Below are positions 40,182-48,901 of a stretch of 64,000 bases of DNA, piece after piece. The stretch lies in NCBI RefSeq assembly GCF_900230285.1, contig NZ_OCNK01000004.1, positions 124,001-188,000 of the forward strand, given 5' to 3'. The notes under the pieces are model-generated. The model saw only the letters and a list, made by a program, of their open reading frames with translations. It ran no database searches and was not told where the DNA came from. The position numbers and the translations under genes were made by a program. The stretch's first letter is position 1. Every line of letters starts with the position of its first letter. Source of the DNA: Blastococcus haudaquaticus (lineage in GTDB: Bacteria > Actinomycetota > Actinomycetes > Mycobacteriales > Geodermatophilaceae).

Positions 40182-41627
40182 TCAGGCCTTGGCGTCGTCC
40201 CCGGCCTCGTCGGTGCCCTGGTCGGTGGCCTCGTCGGTTGCCGGCTCGTCGGTGGAGGCGTCCTCGGCCGGGGCCTCCTCGTCCGAGGTCTGCGCCGGGC
40301 GGACCGTCTGCGGACGGAGCGCCTCGAGGTCGACGACGTTGCCGGAGGCGTCGGTGATCGTCGCCTCCTCCAGCAGCTGCGCCAGCGTCTTGGTGCGGCG
40401 GACGTCGGCGACGAACTCCTGGATGTTGCCGCCCTGCTGCAGCTGCTGGGCGTACTGCTCCGGGCTCATCCGGCTGCGCTGGGCCTGCGCCATGATCTGC
40501 GCGGAGAGGTCTTCGTTGTCGACGGTGACCTCACGGGCGTCGGCGATCGCGTCGAGGATGAACTGCGTCTTGACCGCCTGCTCGACGTTCTTCCGCTGGT
40601 CGGCGTCGTACTCCTCGCGGCTCTGCCCGCCAGACATCTGCAGGAAGCTGTCCCAGTCCATGCCGGCCTGCTGCAGCTCCTGCTGGAAGGCCTGGTTGCG
40701 CCACTCGATCTCGCGCTCGACGAGGTTCTCGGGCATGGGCACCTCGACCGTCTCGATGAGGTGCTCGACGATCTTGTCGCGGGCCTGGGCACCCTGGCTG
40801 AGCGTCTTGGTGCGGGCCAGCCGGGTGCGGACGTCCTCGCGCAGCTCGGCGAGGGTGTCGAACTCGCTGGCGGTCTGGGCGAACTCGTCGTCCAGCTCGG
40901 GCAGGTCCTTGGTCTTCACCGAGCGGACGGTGACGGTGACCTCGGCGTCCTGACCGGCGTTCGGGCCGGAGAGCAGGGCGGTGGAGAAGGTCTTCGTCTC
41001 GTCGGCGGACAGGCCGCGCACGGCGTCGTCCAGGCCCTCCATGAGGTTGCCGGAGCCCACCTCGTAGGACATGCCGGTGGTCGAGCCGTCCTCGAGCACC
41101 TCGTCGCCCAGCTTCGCCTCGAGGTCGATGGAGACGAAGTCGCCGTCCTGGGCCGCGCGCTCGACGCCGGTGAGCATGCCGAAGCGCTCCCGCATGACGT
41201 CGACCTGCTTGTCGATCTCCTCGTCGGTGACCTCGACGTCGTCGACGGTGACCGCGAGGCTCTCCAGCGCCGGCAGCTCGAGCTGCGGGGCGACGTCGAC
41301 CTCGGCGGTGAAGGCGAGGGTGTCGTTGTCGTCGAGGCGGGTGACCTCGATGTCGGGCTGGCCGAGCACGCGCACCTGGTTCTCGCGGACGACCTCGGAG
41401 TAGACCTCGGGGATCGCGTGCTGGACGACCTGCTCCAGGACGACGGGGCGCCCGATCCGCTGGTCGAGCACACGGTTGGGGACCTTGCCCGGGCGGAAGC
41501 CCGGGACCCGGACCTGCTTGCCGAGCTCCTTGTAGACCTCACCGAAGGCGTGGTCCAGGTCCCCCCAGGGCACCTCGATCGCCATCCGGACCCGCGTGGG
41601 GCCGAGTTCCTCGATGGTGCTCTTCAC
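40182..41627 (-). CDS. tig: trigger factor
   Basis: 481 aa. The ribosome-binding loop VPGFRPGKVPNRVLD is near the N-terminus, followed by an FKBP-type PPIase domain (about 150-245) and the C-terminal chaperone arms. An acidic Thr/Ala/Glu/Asp-rich tail ends the protein, common in actinobacterial trigger factors. It folds nascent chains at the tunnel exit; its place upstream of clpP is conserved. Confidence 0.97.
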   Translation of the reverse strand: MKSTIEELGPTRVRMAIEVPWGDLDHAFGEVYKELGKQVRVPGFRPGKVPNRVLDQRIGRPVVLEQVVQHAIPEVYSEVVRENQVRVLGQPDIEVTRLDDNDTLAFTAEVDVAPQLELPALESLAVTVDDVEVTDEEIDKQVDVMRERFGMLTGVERAAQDGDFVSIDLEAKLGDEVLEDGSTTGMSYEVGSGNLMEGLDDAVRGLSADETKTFSTALLSGPNAGQDAEVTVTVRSVKTKDLPELDDEFAQTASEFDTLAELREDVRTRLARTKTLSQGAQARDKIVEHLIETVEVPMPENLVEREIEWRNQAFQQELQQAGMDWDSFLQMSGGQSREEYDADQRKNVEQAVKTQFILDAIADAREVTVDNEDLSAQIMAQAQRSRMSPEQYAQQLQQGGNIQEFVADVRRTKTLAQLLEEATITDASGNVVDLEALRPQTVRPAQTSDEEAPAEDASTDEPATDEATDQGTDEAGDDAKA

Positions 41628-41757
41628 AGCGCAGTGCTCCTCGGTACAGACAGTGGGAGGGCGTCGGGCAGATCGGACGACGCCGGTCGACCCCCGAGTC
41701 TACGGACGTCGTGGGGAACGGCGGGGCGGCGGGATCGCTGCCCCGCATCGCCCGACG

Positions 41758-41831
41758 TCGGGGTGACAGGATTTGAACCTGCGGCCCCCTGCTCCCAAAG
41801 CAGGTGCGCTACCAAGCTGCGCCACACCCCG
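41758..41831 (-). tRNA. tRNA-Pro (anticodon TGG)
   Basis: 74 nt with acceptor CGGGGTG/CACCCCG, discriminator A, anticodon stem CCTGC/GCAGG enclosing TTTGGGA (anticodon TGG) and T-loop TTCAAAT. CCA is not encoded. Confidence 0.95.
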
Positions 41832-41858
41832 CGGCCGCCCGAGTCTAGGCGCGGGCGC

Positions 41859-43310
41859 TCAGGCGGAGACGGCCGGACGGCGATCGGCCCACGGGGCGGC
41901 CTGCTCCAGCGCCCCGGCGACGCGGACGAGCACGTCCTCCCGGCCGTAGGCGGCCACCAGCTGGACGCCGACCGGCAGCCCCTCCGCCGTCCAGTGCAGC
42001 GGCAGGCTGATCGCCGGCTGGCCCGTGACGTTGAACTGCGCGGTGTAGGGGATGAAGCTGTTGATCCGCCGTCCCTCCTGCTCGGGGCCGCCTGCGGTGA
42101 ACCAGCCGAGCTCGGGCGGCGGAGCACCCACGGTCGGCGTGACCAGCAGGTCGAAGCCCTGGCCGTCGAGGTCGGCCGGCGCCCAGAAGCGGGCCACCCT
42201 CCTGGTCCATCCGCCGAGGACGGCCCGAGCGCCCAGGTAGTCCTCCGCGGTCATCCGCTTCCCGGCGGCCCGGTAGGCGGCGTTCCTGGGCTCGAGCTCG
42301 TCGTCGCGCACCGGGCGGCCGAGCGCCCGCTCGAGTGCGGAGATCGTCAGCGCGGTGTCGCCGGCGATGGTCGCGGTGAAGAACCGCCCGAACCGCGGGT
42401 CGAACATGCCGTCGGGGGTGCCCATCTCGACGGAGCAGCCGAGCTCCTCCAGCAGCCGCCCTGCGTGGTCGACGGCGGCGCGGCACTGCGGGTGGTCGAG
42501 GTAGGCCTCCCCCGGATCGCCGTCCAGCACGGCGACGCGGAGCCGGCCGAGCGGTGCGCCGACCTCCTCGGCGAGCGGGCGCACGAGCGGCGGGGCGACG
42601 TAGGGGTCGCCCGGCATCGGCCGGCCGATGGCGTCGAGGACGGCGGCGGTGTCGCGGACCGACCGGCTGACGACGCCGTCGATCGTGGCCCCGGCCCAGC
42701 TCTCCCCGACGTCGGGGCCCTGGCTCACCCGCGCCCGCGTCGGCTTCAGCCCGACCAGCCCGCACTCGCTGGCCGGGATGCGGATCGACCCGCCGCCGTC
42801 GTTGGCGTGAGCCACCGGCACGAGCCCCGCGGCGACGGCGGCGGCCGAGCCGCCGCTGGACCCACCGGTCGAGCGGGAGACGTCGTAGGGGTTCCGGGCC
42901 GGGCCGTTCGCCGTCGCCTCGGTGGTGACCGTCGTGCCGAACTCCGGGACGTTGGTGCGGCCGAGGAACACGAAGCCGGCGGCCCGGAAGTGGCGGGCCA
43001 GGTAGCTCTCCGACGGCCAGCGCCACGCGGCGTCGCGCAGGAAGGAGGTGCCGTAGTGGGTCGACTCGCCGGCGACGTGGCACCCGATGTCCTTGAGGAG
43101 CATCGGTACCCCCCGGAAGGGACCGTGGGGCAGCCCGCCCGTCGCGTCCACCCGCGCCTGCTCGAAGCGGTCCCGGACGACGGCGTCGAGCTGCGGGTTC
43201 ACCCGCTCGATCCGCTCGATCGCGGCCTCGACCAGCTCCGCGGGGCTTGCCTCCCCGGTCCGGACCAGCTCGGCCTGCGCGGTGGCGTCCAGCCACGTGG
43301 TGTCGGTCAC
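41859..43310 (-). CDS. amidase (amidase signature family)
   Basis: 483 aa. The Ser-Ser-Lys triad is visible: Lys in MLLKDIG, serines in STGGSSGGSAAAVAAG and GGGSIRIPA. It hydrolyses an amide bond; the substrate is not evident, and gatA-type partners are absent. It lies between tRNA-Pro and tRNA-Gly as a single gene. Confidence 0.92.
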   Translation of the reverse strand: MTDTTWLDATAQAELVRTGEASPAELVEAAIERIERVNPQLDAVVRDRFEQARVDATGGLPHGPFRGVPMLLKDIGCHVAGESTHYGTSFLRDAAWRWPSESYLARHFRAAGFVFLGRTNVPEFGTTVTTEATANGPARNPYDVSRSTGGSSGGSAAAVAAGLVPVAHANDGGGSIRIPASECGLVGLKPTRARVSQGPDVGESWAGATIDGVVSRSVRDTAAVLDAIGRPMPGDPYVAPPLVRPLAEEVGAPLGRLRVAVLDGDPGEAYLDHPQCRAAVDHAGRLLEELGCSVEMGTPDGMFDPRFGRFFTATIAGDTALTISALERALGRPVRDDELEPRNAAYRAAGKRMTAEDYLGARAVLGGWTRRVARFWAPADLDGQGFDLLVTPTVGAPPPELGWFTAGGPEQEGRRINSFIPYTAQFNVTGQPAISLPLHWTAEGLPVGVQLVAAYGREDVLVRVAGALEQAAPWADRRPAVSA

Positions 43311-43381
43311 GCCCGCACGCTAGCGATCCGGTGGCTCGCGCACGGGCCGGGATGCGGGCCGTTAGGCTGTCCGGGCACCTC

Positions 43382-43452
43382 GCGGGTGTAGCTCAATGGT
43401 AGAGCCCCAGCCTTCCAAGCTGGCCATGCCGGTTCGATCCCGGTCACCCGCT
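43382..43452 (+). tRNA. tRNA-Gly (anticodon TCC)
   Basis: 71 nt with acceptor GCGGGTG/CACCCGC, D-arm GCTCAATGGTAGAGC, anticodon stem CCAGC/GCTGG enclosing CTTCCAA (anticodon TCC) and T-arm CCGGTTCGATCCCGG. CCA is not encoded. Its 3' half is repeated at 47658-47703, marking it as the integration site of a small island. Confidence 0.96.
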
Positions 43453-43454
43453 CC
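43409..43454 (+). repeat. attachment-site repeat, left copy (tRNA-Gly 3' half)
   Basis: Forty-six bases from the anticodon stem to just past the acceptor. They match 47658-47703 at 44 positions, including 30 identical bases in a row. An intact tRNA with a 3'-half copy on the far side is the usual trace of tRNA-targeted integration. Confidence 0.85.
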
Positions 43455-43463
43455 GCGGACCCG

Positions 43464-45428
43464 TTATGCGCCTGGAAACTCCATAAAATCCCGCTTATCT
43501 CGCTCCAGTGTCTCAGCAACCTCGACGCGGTACGTCTCGTGCGAAGCGCCGCCCGTGGACCGCCCGGTGATGACGGCTCGCAACCGGTGGGCCGCGACCT
43601 TGGGTGTGCGGTATTCGTCCAGCAGGCCGTTGGCCTCCTGCAGGGTGTCGGTCAGCTGGGTGTAGCAGGAGCCAGCCAGCACAGGGGCAGCTCTGATCGC
43701 TCCGAACCAGTCAGCCAGCCGGGCCAGGTACTCCTCGGGGTCGTCGACCGTGGAGTAGCCCCACACGTCCTCGGCTCCTGCCGGTGCGCCATCCGGGCAG
43801 AATCGGAGGCCACCGAACTCACTGAGAATCACTGGTTGGCCGCGAACAACACCATGGCGCGCGTGTACCCGCCGTCCCTGCTGGTTGAAGCCGGCCAGCA
43901 GGTCCGCGAAGGCGTGCGCGGAGCCGAACCGCACGAGCAGTCCGGCGCCGTCGTCGGCGTAGTCGTGCACGCCCCACACGTCGGAGTCAACGTGCTCGAA
44001 CCCGTCGTTGCTGATGACCGGCCGGCTCGGGTCGACAGCGCGGGTCAGCGCTGTCAGGCCAGCTACAAAATCCTGCTGTCCGGTATCGGTGACGATGTCG
44101 GGGACTCCCCAGCTCTCGTTGATCGGCACCCAGGTCACGATGCTCGGGTGGCTGACGTCGCGATGGACGAGATCGAGCCACTCGCTCGTCAGCCGGCGCA
44201 CCGCCTCGGGACTGAAGGCGTACGCGTTGGCGGTCTCCCCCCACACGAGCAGGCCCAGCCGGTCGGCCCAATGCAGGAAGCGGGGGTCCTCCGCTTTCTG
44301 GTGCATCCGCACAGCGTTGAAACCCAGCGTCTTGATCATCTCCACCTCGTGCCGCAGGGCCGCGGCGTCCGGTGCTGCCAAGTGCGACCCGGGCCAATAC
44401 CCCTGGGAGAGCACCGCGAGCAGGTGGTAAGGCCGCGCATTGAGCAGGAAGGCCCCGTTCCCGACGCCCGCGCTCCGCAACCCGAGATAGCTGGACACCT
44501 CATCGAGGACCTCCGGGCCGGCCTCGTCACCCCCGTCTCCAGAGCCGTGTAGCACCCGCACGTGGGCATCGACCAGGCGTGGGTTCTCTGGGGACCAGAC
44601 CAGCCGCTGTCGCGCCTCGCCGTTGGCGAGTGCGGGCACGACGATCGTCACCTCACTGCGCTGCTCGCTCACCCGCACGCGCTGCGTGGCAAGTGGGGCG
44701 TCGTCTAGAGACAAGCGCACGACGACGGTCACGGGTTCACGGGGCACGCTGGTCAACGTCAGCCCGAGGTGCACCCGGGCACCGGGGAGGTCCGGCGACC
44801 AGGCGAGGTGCTCCACCGCCAAAGGGGGCAGCACCTCGCACCACACCGGTTGCCAGATCCCGCTGGTGCGGTGGTACCAGATGTCGTGCGGCGCCTCCTG
44901 CCAGTCCTGTTTGCCGCGGGGCTGGGTGATGTCGTGCGGGTCGTCCTCCGCGCGGATGACGAGGACGTGGTCCGCGTCCATGTCACCTGGATCGATCTGG
45001 TCGGTCAGATCGGCGTGCCAGGGAGTCTGCCCACCCGTGTGCGAGGCCACCAGGACGCCGTCCAACCAGACCTGGGCGCGATAGTCGACCGCCCCCAGGC
45101 GCAGGAAGAGGCGGTGACCGGGCCGCCGGAGCGCTGCCTTCGCGGCGATGTCGGCCAGGCGCAGGCTGCGCCGGTACCAGAGCACCGGGTGAAACCCGGT
45201 ATCCCCGATCCCGCTGGCCGGCGACTCCGGTGGAAACGGCACCACGATGTCGCGGTCGAACACCGTCCGGTCGTGGAGGTCGGAGTGCTGGTGCCAGCGG
45301 TGGAGCAATCCCTCGCGCTCGTCGTCGTAGGCGAACTGCCAGGTTCCGGTCAGGTCCGTCCAGGCGTCACGCATCAGCTGGGGCCGCGGGTATGTCCCGT
45401 CCTGCTCGAACGCTCGTACCTGCAACAT
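43464..45428 (-). CDS. glycoside hydrolase family 2 protein
   Basis: 654 aa without a signal peptide. A jelly-roll N-terminal sugar-binding domain (LRLGAVDYRAQVWLDG), an Ig-like domain and a TIM barrel are recognisable. The acid/base glutamate is in VPINESWG and the nucleophile glutamate in VILSEFGG. The family includes beta-glucuronidases, galactosidases and mannosidases; the exact sugar cannot be told. It ends 11 bp from tRNA-Gly inside the island. Confidence 0.9.
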   Translation of the reverse strand: MLQVRAFEQDGTYPRPQLMRDAWTDLTGTWQFAYDDEREGLLHRWHQHSDLHDRTVFDRDIVVPFPPESPASGIGDTGFHPVLWYRRSLRLADIAAKAALRRPGHRLFLRLGAVDYRAQVWLDGVLVASHTGGQTPWHADLTDQIDPGDMDADHVLVIRAEDDPHDITQPRGKQDWQEAPHDIWYHRTSGIWQPVWCEVLPPLAVEHLAWSPDLPGARVHLGLTLTSVPREPVTVVVRLSLDDAPLATQRVRVSEQRSEVTIVVPALANGEARQRLVWSPENPRLVDAHVRVLHGSGDGGDEAGPEVLDEVSSYLGLRSAGVGNGAFLLNARPYHLLAVLSQGYWPGSHLAAPDAAALRHEVEMIKTLGFNAVRMHQKAEDPRFLHWADRLGLLVWGETANAYAFSPEAVRRLTSEWLDLVHRDVSHPSIVTWVPINESWGVPDIVTDTGQQDFVAGLTALTRAVDPSRPVISNDGFEHVDSDVWGVHDYADDGAGLLVRFGSAHAFADLLAGFNQQGRRVHARHGVVRGQPVILSEFGGLRFCPDGAPAGAEDVWGYSTVDDPEEYLARLADWFGAIRAAPVLAGSCYTQLTDTLQEANGLLDEYRTPKVAAHRLRAVITGRSTGGASHETYRVEVAETLERDKRDFMEFPGA

Positions 45429-45482
45429 CGACTCCTTGTCCGAGAGGGGGGCGGTGGGTGGGCTGCTGCCGACGGCTGACCG

Positions 45483-46700
45483 TCAGGTTCTGGCGACGGC
45501 CGGGTCCCCTGGGTCCGGCTGCGCGGGCGCCCGCAGGAGGAGTCCCGTGCCGACGAGGGAGATGAGCGAGGTGGCGAGGAGCACCAGGGCGACCGGCGTG
45601 GCATCCGTGATGCCGACAAGGCCAGCGATGGGCGAGACCAGTCCCGCAACCGTGAAGGTGGCGAATCCGTGGACCGAGGTCGCGGTGCCCGCTTGCGCGC
45701 CCTGACCGTCCAACGAGATCGCCTCCGCGCACGGAAAGCAGCCACCGCAGCCGGCCACGAAGAACCAAAGGCAGACGAGCACAGCCCCGGTCCCCCAGGC
45801 CTGCAGCGGCAGGATCGCCGCGGCGGCCGCCGCGGTGACAACGGTGAATCCGGCCAGCGTGGACGCGGTCCCGTAGCGCCGCACGAGCAGGGAGGCGAGC
45901 TGCACACCCGCGACCAGGCCGAGTGAGTTGCACAGGAAGACCACCGCGAACGCACGTGCGCTGAGGTCGAACGCGTCTTGCAGCAGCAACGGGGACGCGG
46001 CGACGTAGGCGTAGACCCCGGCGTAGGTCATGCTCGCCACCAGCGTCGCCCGGCGGAAGGCTCGATCGGCCCACACCGCACGGACGCGCACGGTCAGCGG
46101 TGCCGGTCTCGACCGGCGATCAGCCGTCTCCGGAATCACCAGCACGGTCGTGACCAGCATCACTGCCGACGTCGCGGCCAGGATGAGGAAGATCCCGCGC
46201 CACCCGACGACGGGCAACAGCTCGGCACCGAGCACGGGCGCGAGCAGCGGTACGGTCGTCGTCACGAGCGTCACCCGGGACAGGAGCACGGCCAGTGCCT
46301 GGCCGTCAGCGAGGTCCCGGACGATCGCGAGGACGAGCACGGCGCTGCCGGCGGCACCGATTCCCTGCACGACACGGCAGACGACCAGGATCTGGCCCGT
46401 GGACGCCATCGCGCAGGCGAGCGTGGCAAGCACGTGCAGTGCGGTCGACAGCAGCAGTGGCCGGCGTCGTCCGACCCGATCGCTCCACGCGCCAACGACC
46501 AGCTGCCCGGCTCCCAGCCCGATGGTCATCCCGGCCAACGTCGCCTGCACCATCCCGTCGGTGGCGCCGAGGTCGTGCCGTAGCACCGGGAAAGCCGGCA
46601 GGTACAGGTCGATCGACAACGGCCCCAAGGCCGTCAGGAGCCCGAGAACGAGCACGACGGCCACCCTCGGTCCTCCGCGATGCGCCCCGCTGGCTGCCAC
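45483..46700 (-). CDS. MFS transporter, Bcr/CflA drug-resistance type
   Basis: 405 aa with twelve predicted helices. The N-terminus LSIDLYLPAFPVLRHDL and loop WSDRVGRRRPLLL are hallmarks of the Bcr/CflA subgroup, proton-driven exporters of small drugs or metabolites. It is divergent from the CGNR regulator across a palindromic promoter region, so its expression is likely set by that regulator. Confidence 0.92.
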   Translation of the reverse strand: MAASGAHRGGPRVAVVLVLGLLTALGPLSIDLYLPAFPVLRHDLGATDGMVQATLAGMTIGLGAGQLVVGAWSDRVGRRRPLLLSTALHVLATLACAMASTGQILVVCRVVQGIGAAGSAVLVLAIVRDLADGQALAVLLSRVTLVTTTVPLLAPVLGAELLPVVGWRGIFLILAATSAVMLVTTVLVIPETADRRSRPAPLTVRVRAVWADRAFRRATLVASMTYAGVYAYVAASPLLLQDAFDLSARAFAVVFLCNSLGLVAGVQLASLLVRRYGTASTLAGFTVVTAAAAAAILPLQAWGTGAVLVCLWFFVAGCGGCFPCAEAISLDGQGAQAGTATSVHGFATFTVAGLVSPIAGLVGITDATPVALVLLATSLISLVGTGLLLRAPAQPDPGDPAVART

Positions 46701-46739
46701 CCGCGCCCCTCACACCGGTCACATGCATTTGGTGGTGTC

Positions 46740-46767
46740 GTGCGGCGATCGTGGCATGTCGCCGCAC
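46740..46767. promoter_or_regulatory. candidate operator between MFS and CGNR genes
   Basis: GTGCGGCGA (46740-46748) and TCGCCGCAC (46759-46767) form a perfect 9-bp inverted repeat with a 10-nt spacer. A direct repeat TGGTGGTGT flanks it on both sides. Confidence 0.55.
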
Positions 46768-46809
46768 ACCTGTCAAAGCGCTATGGTGGTGTGAGCGGAG
46801 AGGAGCCCC

Positions 46810-47409
46810 ATGACCGAGTCCGTCGATGAGTCAGTCGTACCCGCGGCCGCCGGATTGGTGCGCGACTTCGTCAACACGCACGAGCCGCAGGTGGCTGCGG
46901 AGGCGCTCAGCTCTCCGCAAGAACTGGAGGCCTGGTTCGACGCCCGCGGGCTCTTGCCCCCCGGAAACCGGCTGGGCTCGTCGGATCTCGCCGCAGCCCT
47001 CGCGCTGCGCGAAGGACTGCGCCAGATCCTGCTCGGCCACGCCGGCCATGACAGCGACGCCGGATCCTTGGCAGCCCTGGACGCGACCCTGGCGGAGCTG
47101 CCGATGCGGTTGCTCGTCACCGCAGAGGGATTGCGCCTCCTCCCCGCAAACGACGTTCCACGCGTTCGGACCTTCGCGTCGATCATCGACGCCATCCGTG
47201 AATGCGAGAAGGACCGGACCTGGACAAGGCTCAAGGTCTGCGCCCGCGACACCTGCCGCTGGGCCTTCTACGACGCCTCGCGCAACCAGACGCGGCGCTG
47301 GTGCTCCATGGCCGGTTGTGGCAATCACGTCAAGATGCGTCGGGCCTACGCCACCCGGCGAGATCGAGCCCTGTCGAGTACCGCACCACGGACCCAACCC
47401 CCCACGTAA
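46810..47409 (+). CDS. CGNR zinc-finger regulatory protein (ABATE domain)
   Basis: 199 aa. An N-terminal ABATE-type domain (LVRDFVNTHEP) is followed by the CGNR zinc finger: CARDTCRWAFYD and WCSMAGCGNHVKMRRAY, four cysteines in all. The family are putative stress-linked regulators with a zinc-finger DNA-binding end. It is probably the local repressor or activator of the MFS gene it faces. Confidence 0.9.
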   Translation: MTESVDESVVPAAAGLVRDFVNTHEPQVAAEALSSPQELEAWFDARGLLPPGNRLGSSDLAAALALREGLRQILLGHAGHDSDAGSLAALDATLAELPMRLLVTAEGLRLLPANDVPRVRTFASIIDAIRECEKDRTWTRLKVCARDTCRWAFYDASRNQTRRWCSMAGCGNHVKMRRAYATRRDRALSSTAPRTQPPT

Positions 47410-47657
47410 CGGGCGATCGCAGGCGGAGCGGAGCGACCGGTTGCTAGATCACCGGCGCCGCAGGAGCGAGACGTCACTCTCGCCGGGCCGCCGGCAGCAA
47501 CATCCAGGAACCGCGCGGCACTCGGCGTGCAGCAAGGGCCGGCCGACAGCGAGAACGCTGCTCTTCCTGCGCACTGTGCGGCGCCGAAGGCACGCTGAAG
47601 GCACGGCATCCACCTCTCACTGGGCGGTGACCAGTTCAGATGGTGCTCGAAGCCTCA
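47410..47657. other. non-coding right end of the island
   Basis: About 250 bp between the CGNR gene and the right attachment repeat. No credible gene; if an integrase was once here it has been lost. The sequence has less codon-like periodicity than its neighbours. Confidence 0.4.
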
Positions 47658-47703
47658 AGCCTTCCAAGCTGGCCATGCCGGTTCGATGCGGGTCACCCGC
47701 TCC
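47658..47703 (+). repeat. attachment-site repeat, right copy (degenerate tRNA-Gly 3' half)
   Basis: Copy of 43409-43454 with two substitutions in the T-arm (GATCCCGG has become GATGCGGG), which break the T-stem pairing. No 5' half is present, so it is not a functional tRNA. Confidence 0.85.
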
Positions 47704-47737
47704 ACGCACACCCCGAGTCAGGTGGCCTGCTGAGCAC

Positions 47738-48829
47738 TCAGCGGGCCCAGCGTTTGTTGAGCACCGGGAGCTTCCGACGGAGCACCACGCGCTTTCCGTA
47801 ACTCGTCGACACAGAGTCGACCTTGTGATACCCCAGGAGTCGGAACAGAGATTGGCTCGCGGTGTTGTCCGGGTGGACCGTGCACATGATCTCCTTCTTA
47901 CCGAGATCGGTCGCCTGCTGTTCGAGCAGCTCGACGAGAGCCCGGGCCAAACCCTTCTTCCGGTGCTCCGGGAGCGCAAGTACTAGTTTGAGGTTGATCG
48001 AATCCTGCAGGGCTTCGGCCTCGTCAGTGAAATAGTGCTTGATGCTCTCATCGGTTCCACCACCGTCGTACAGAATCGCTGCTGCGACCAACGTGCCATG
48101 CTGTCGCGCACCCAGGGTGATGTGGTCGATGAGGCATTCCTTGAGCATGACGTCCGTATTGGCGCGCAGCCACGAGTCGTCCTTAATGGTGCTCAGGACC
48201 TCGCTCTGGAGGTGCTCCAGATCCGGCAGGTCCGCCGGGCCGAGCCGGGTGATCTCGTAACCCTTGGCCTCGGTCAGCGCCTGCACGTACCCGTAATAGC
48301 CGGGGTGCATGGGAATCTTGTGGTGCAACAGGTGGCCGTGCCAGCTCTCGATGAGCGCGTGGATGTTCGCGAAGGACCCCGCCTCCTTGACCAGCGCGGT
48401 CTCCAGGACGCCCTTGTTGCCGACTGCCGTGAAGAATCGGTTCCGGAACAGGTCGTCGGTGAGCGCAAGGTCGAGAGCGCCCTTGCGGACGAGGAGATGC
48501 AGCGTCTCGAAGAATGTGAGGTAACTGCTGACGAGGGGTCGGTCCGCAGCCACGACCTCCTCTTTGAGGAGAAGTTTGCGCCAGAGCGCGCCGATGTTGG
48601 CGTCGGAGGCGAAGCCGGTCTGGAGGTCGCGGATGAATTCCGCTTGGGCGAGCCGCTTGGTCAACCTGACCTCGTAAACGACCACGAGCGCACCCACCAC
48701 ACCGCCGACCGCGATGAACACACCGAATGCAGCGGGCCACAGGATATTGACCGCGAGCACCGACAGGGCGAAAAGAGCCGCCGCGACCGTGATGACAACG
48801 GGGTCGCGACCGATTGCGCGCAATCTCAC
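47738..48829 (-). CDS. membrane-anchored GNAT-family acetyltransferase
   Basis: 363 aa. Two N-terminal transmembrane helices (about residues 10-30 and 33-52), then a helical region resembling DUF4760-type proteins (AEFIRDLQTGFASD, TFFETLHLLVRKGALDL), then a C-terminal GNAT domain with VLALPEHRKKGLARALVELL as the acetyl-CoA site and HPDNTASQSLFRLLGYHKV. The combination of membrane anchor, helical sensor-like segment and acetyltransferase is uncommon. Substrate unknown. It sits just outside the right end of the island and could belong to a further accessory layer. Confidence 0.78.
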   Translation of the reverse strand: MRLRAIGRDPVVITVAAALFALSVLAVNILWPAAFGVFIAVGGVVGALVVVYEVRLTKRLAQAEFIRDLQTGFASDANIGALWRKLLLKEEVVAADRPLVSSYLTFFETLHLLVRKGALDLALTDDLFRNRFFTAVGNKGVLETALVKEAGSFANIHALIESWHGHLLHHKIPMHPGYYGYVQALTEAKGYEITRLGPADLPDLEHLQSEVLSTIKDDSWLRANTDVMLKECLIDHITLGARQHGTLVAAAILYDGGGTDESIKHYFTDEAEALQDSINLKLVLALPEHRKKGLARALVELLEQQATDLGKKEIMCTVHPDNTASQSLFRLLGYHKVDSVSTSYGKRVVLRRKLPVLNKRWAR

Positions 48830-48901
48830 GCCGGCGACGCTACCTGCATGGCGCTCCAGGGTCGGTCATGCGAAGAATCGGGGCGAGTCGCCGTGGCGTC
48901 A

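Larger units (their letters stand above)
43453..47703. mobile_element. small tRNA-Gly genomic island
   Basis: About 4.2 kb between the two attachment repeats, holding a GH2 glycosidase, a Bcr/CflA-type exporter and a CGNR regulator. No integrase or transposase is recognisable, so the element is probably a remnant or was mobilised by another element. Gene content (carbohydrate use, export, self-regulation) is typical metabolic cargo. Confidence 0.7.

Noticed and set aside
39342-43391. A 1349-aa plus-strand open frame
   Set aside because: It runs antisense through clpP1, tig, a tRNA and the amidase, all of which have strong family motifs on the other strand.
47600-47710. Second tRNA-Gly gene
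   Set aside because: Only the 3' half is present and the T-stem is broken, so it is an attachment remnant.
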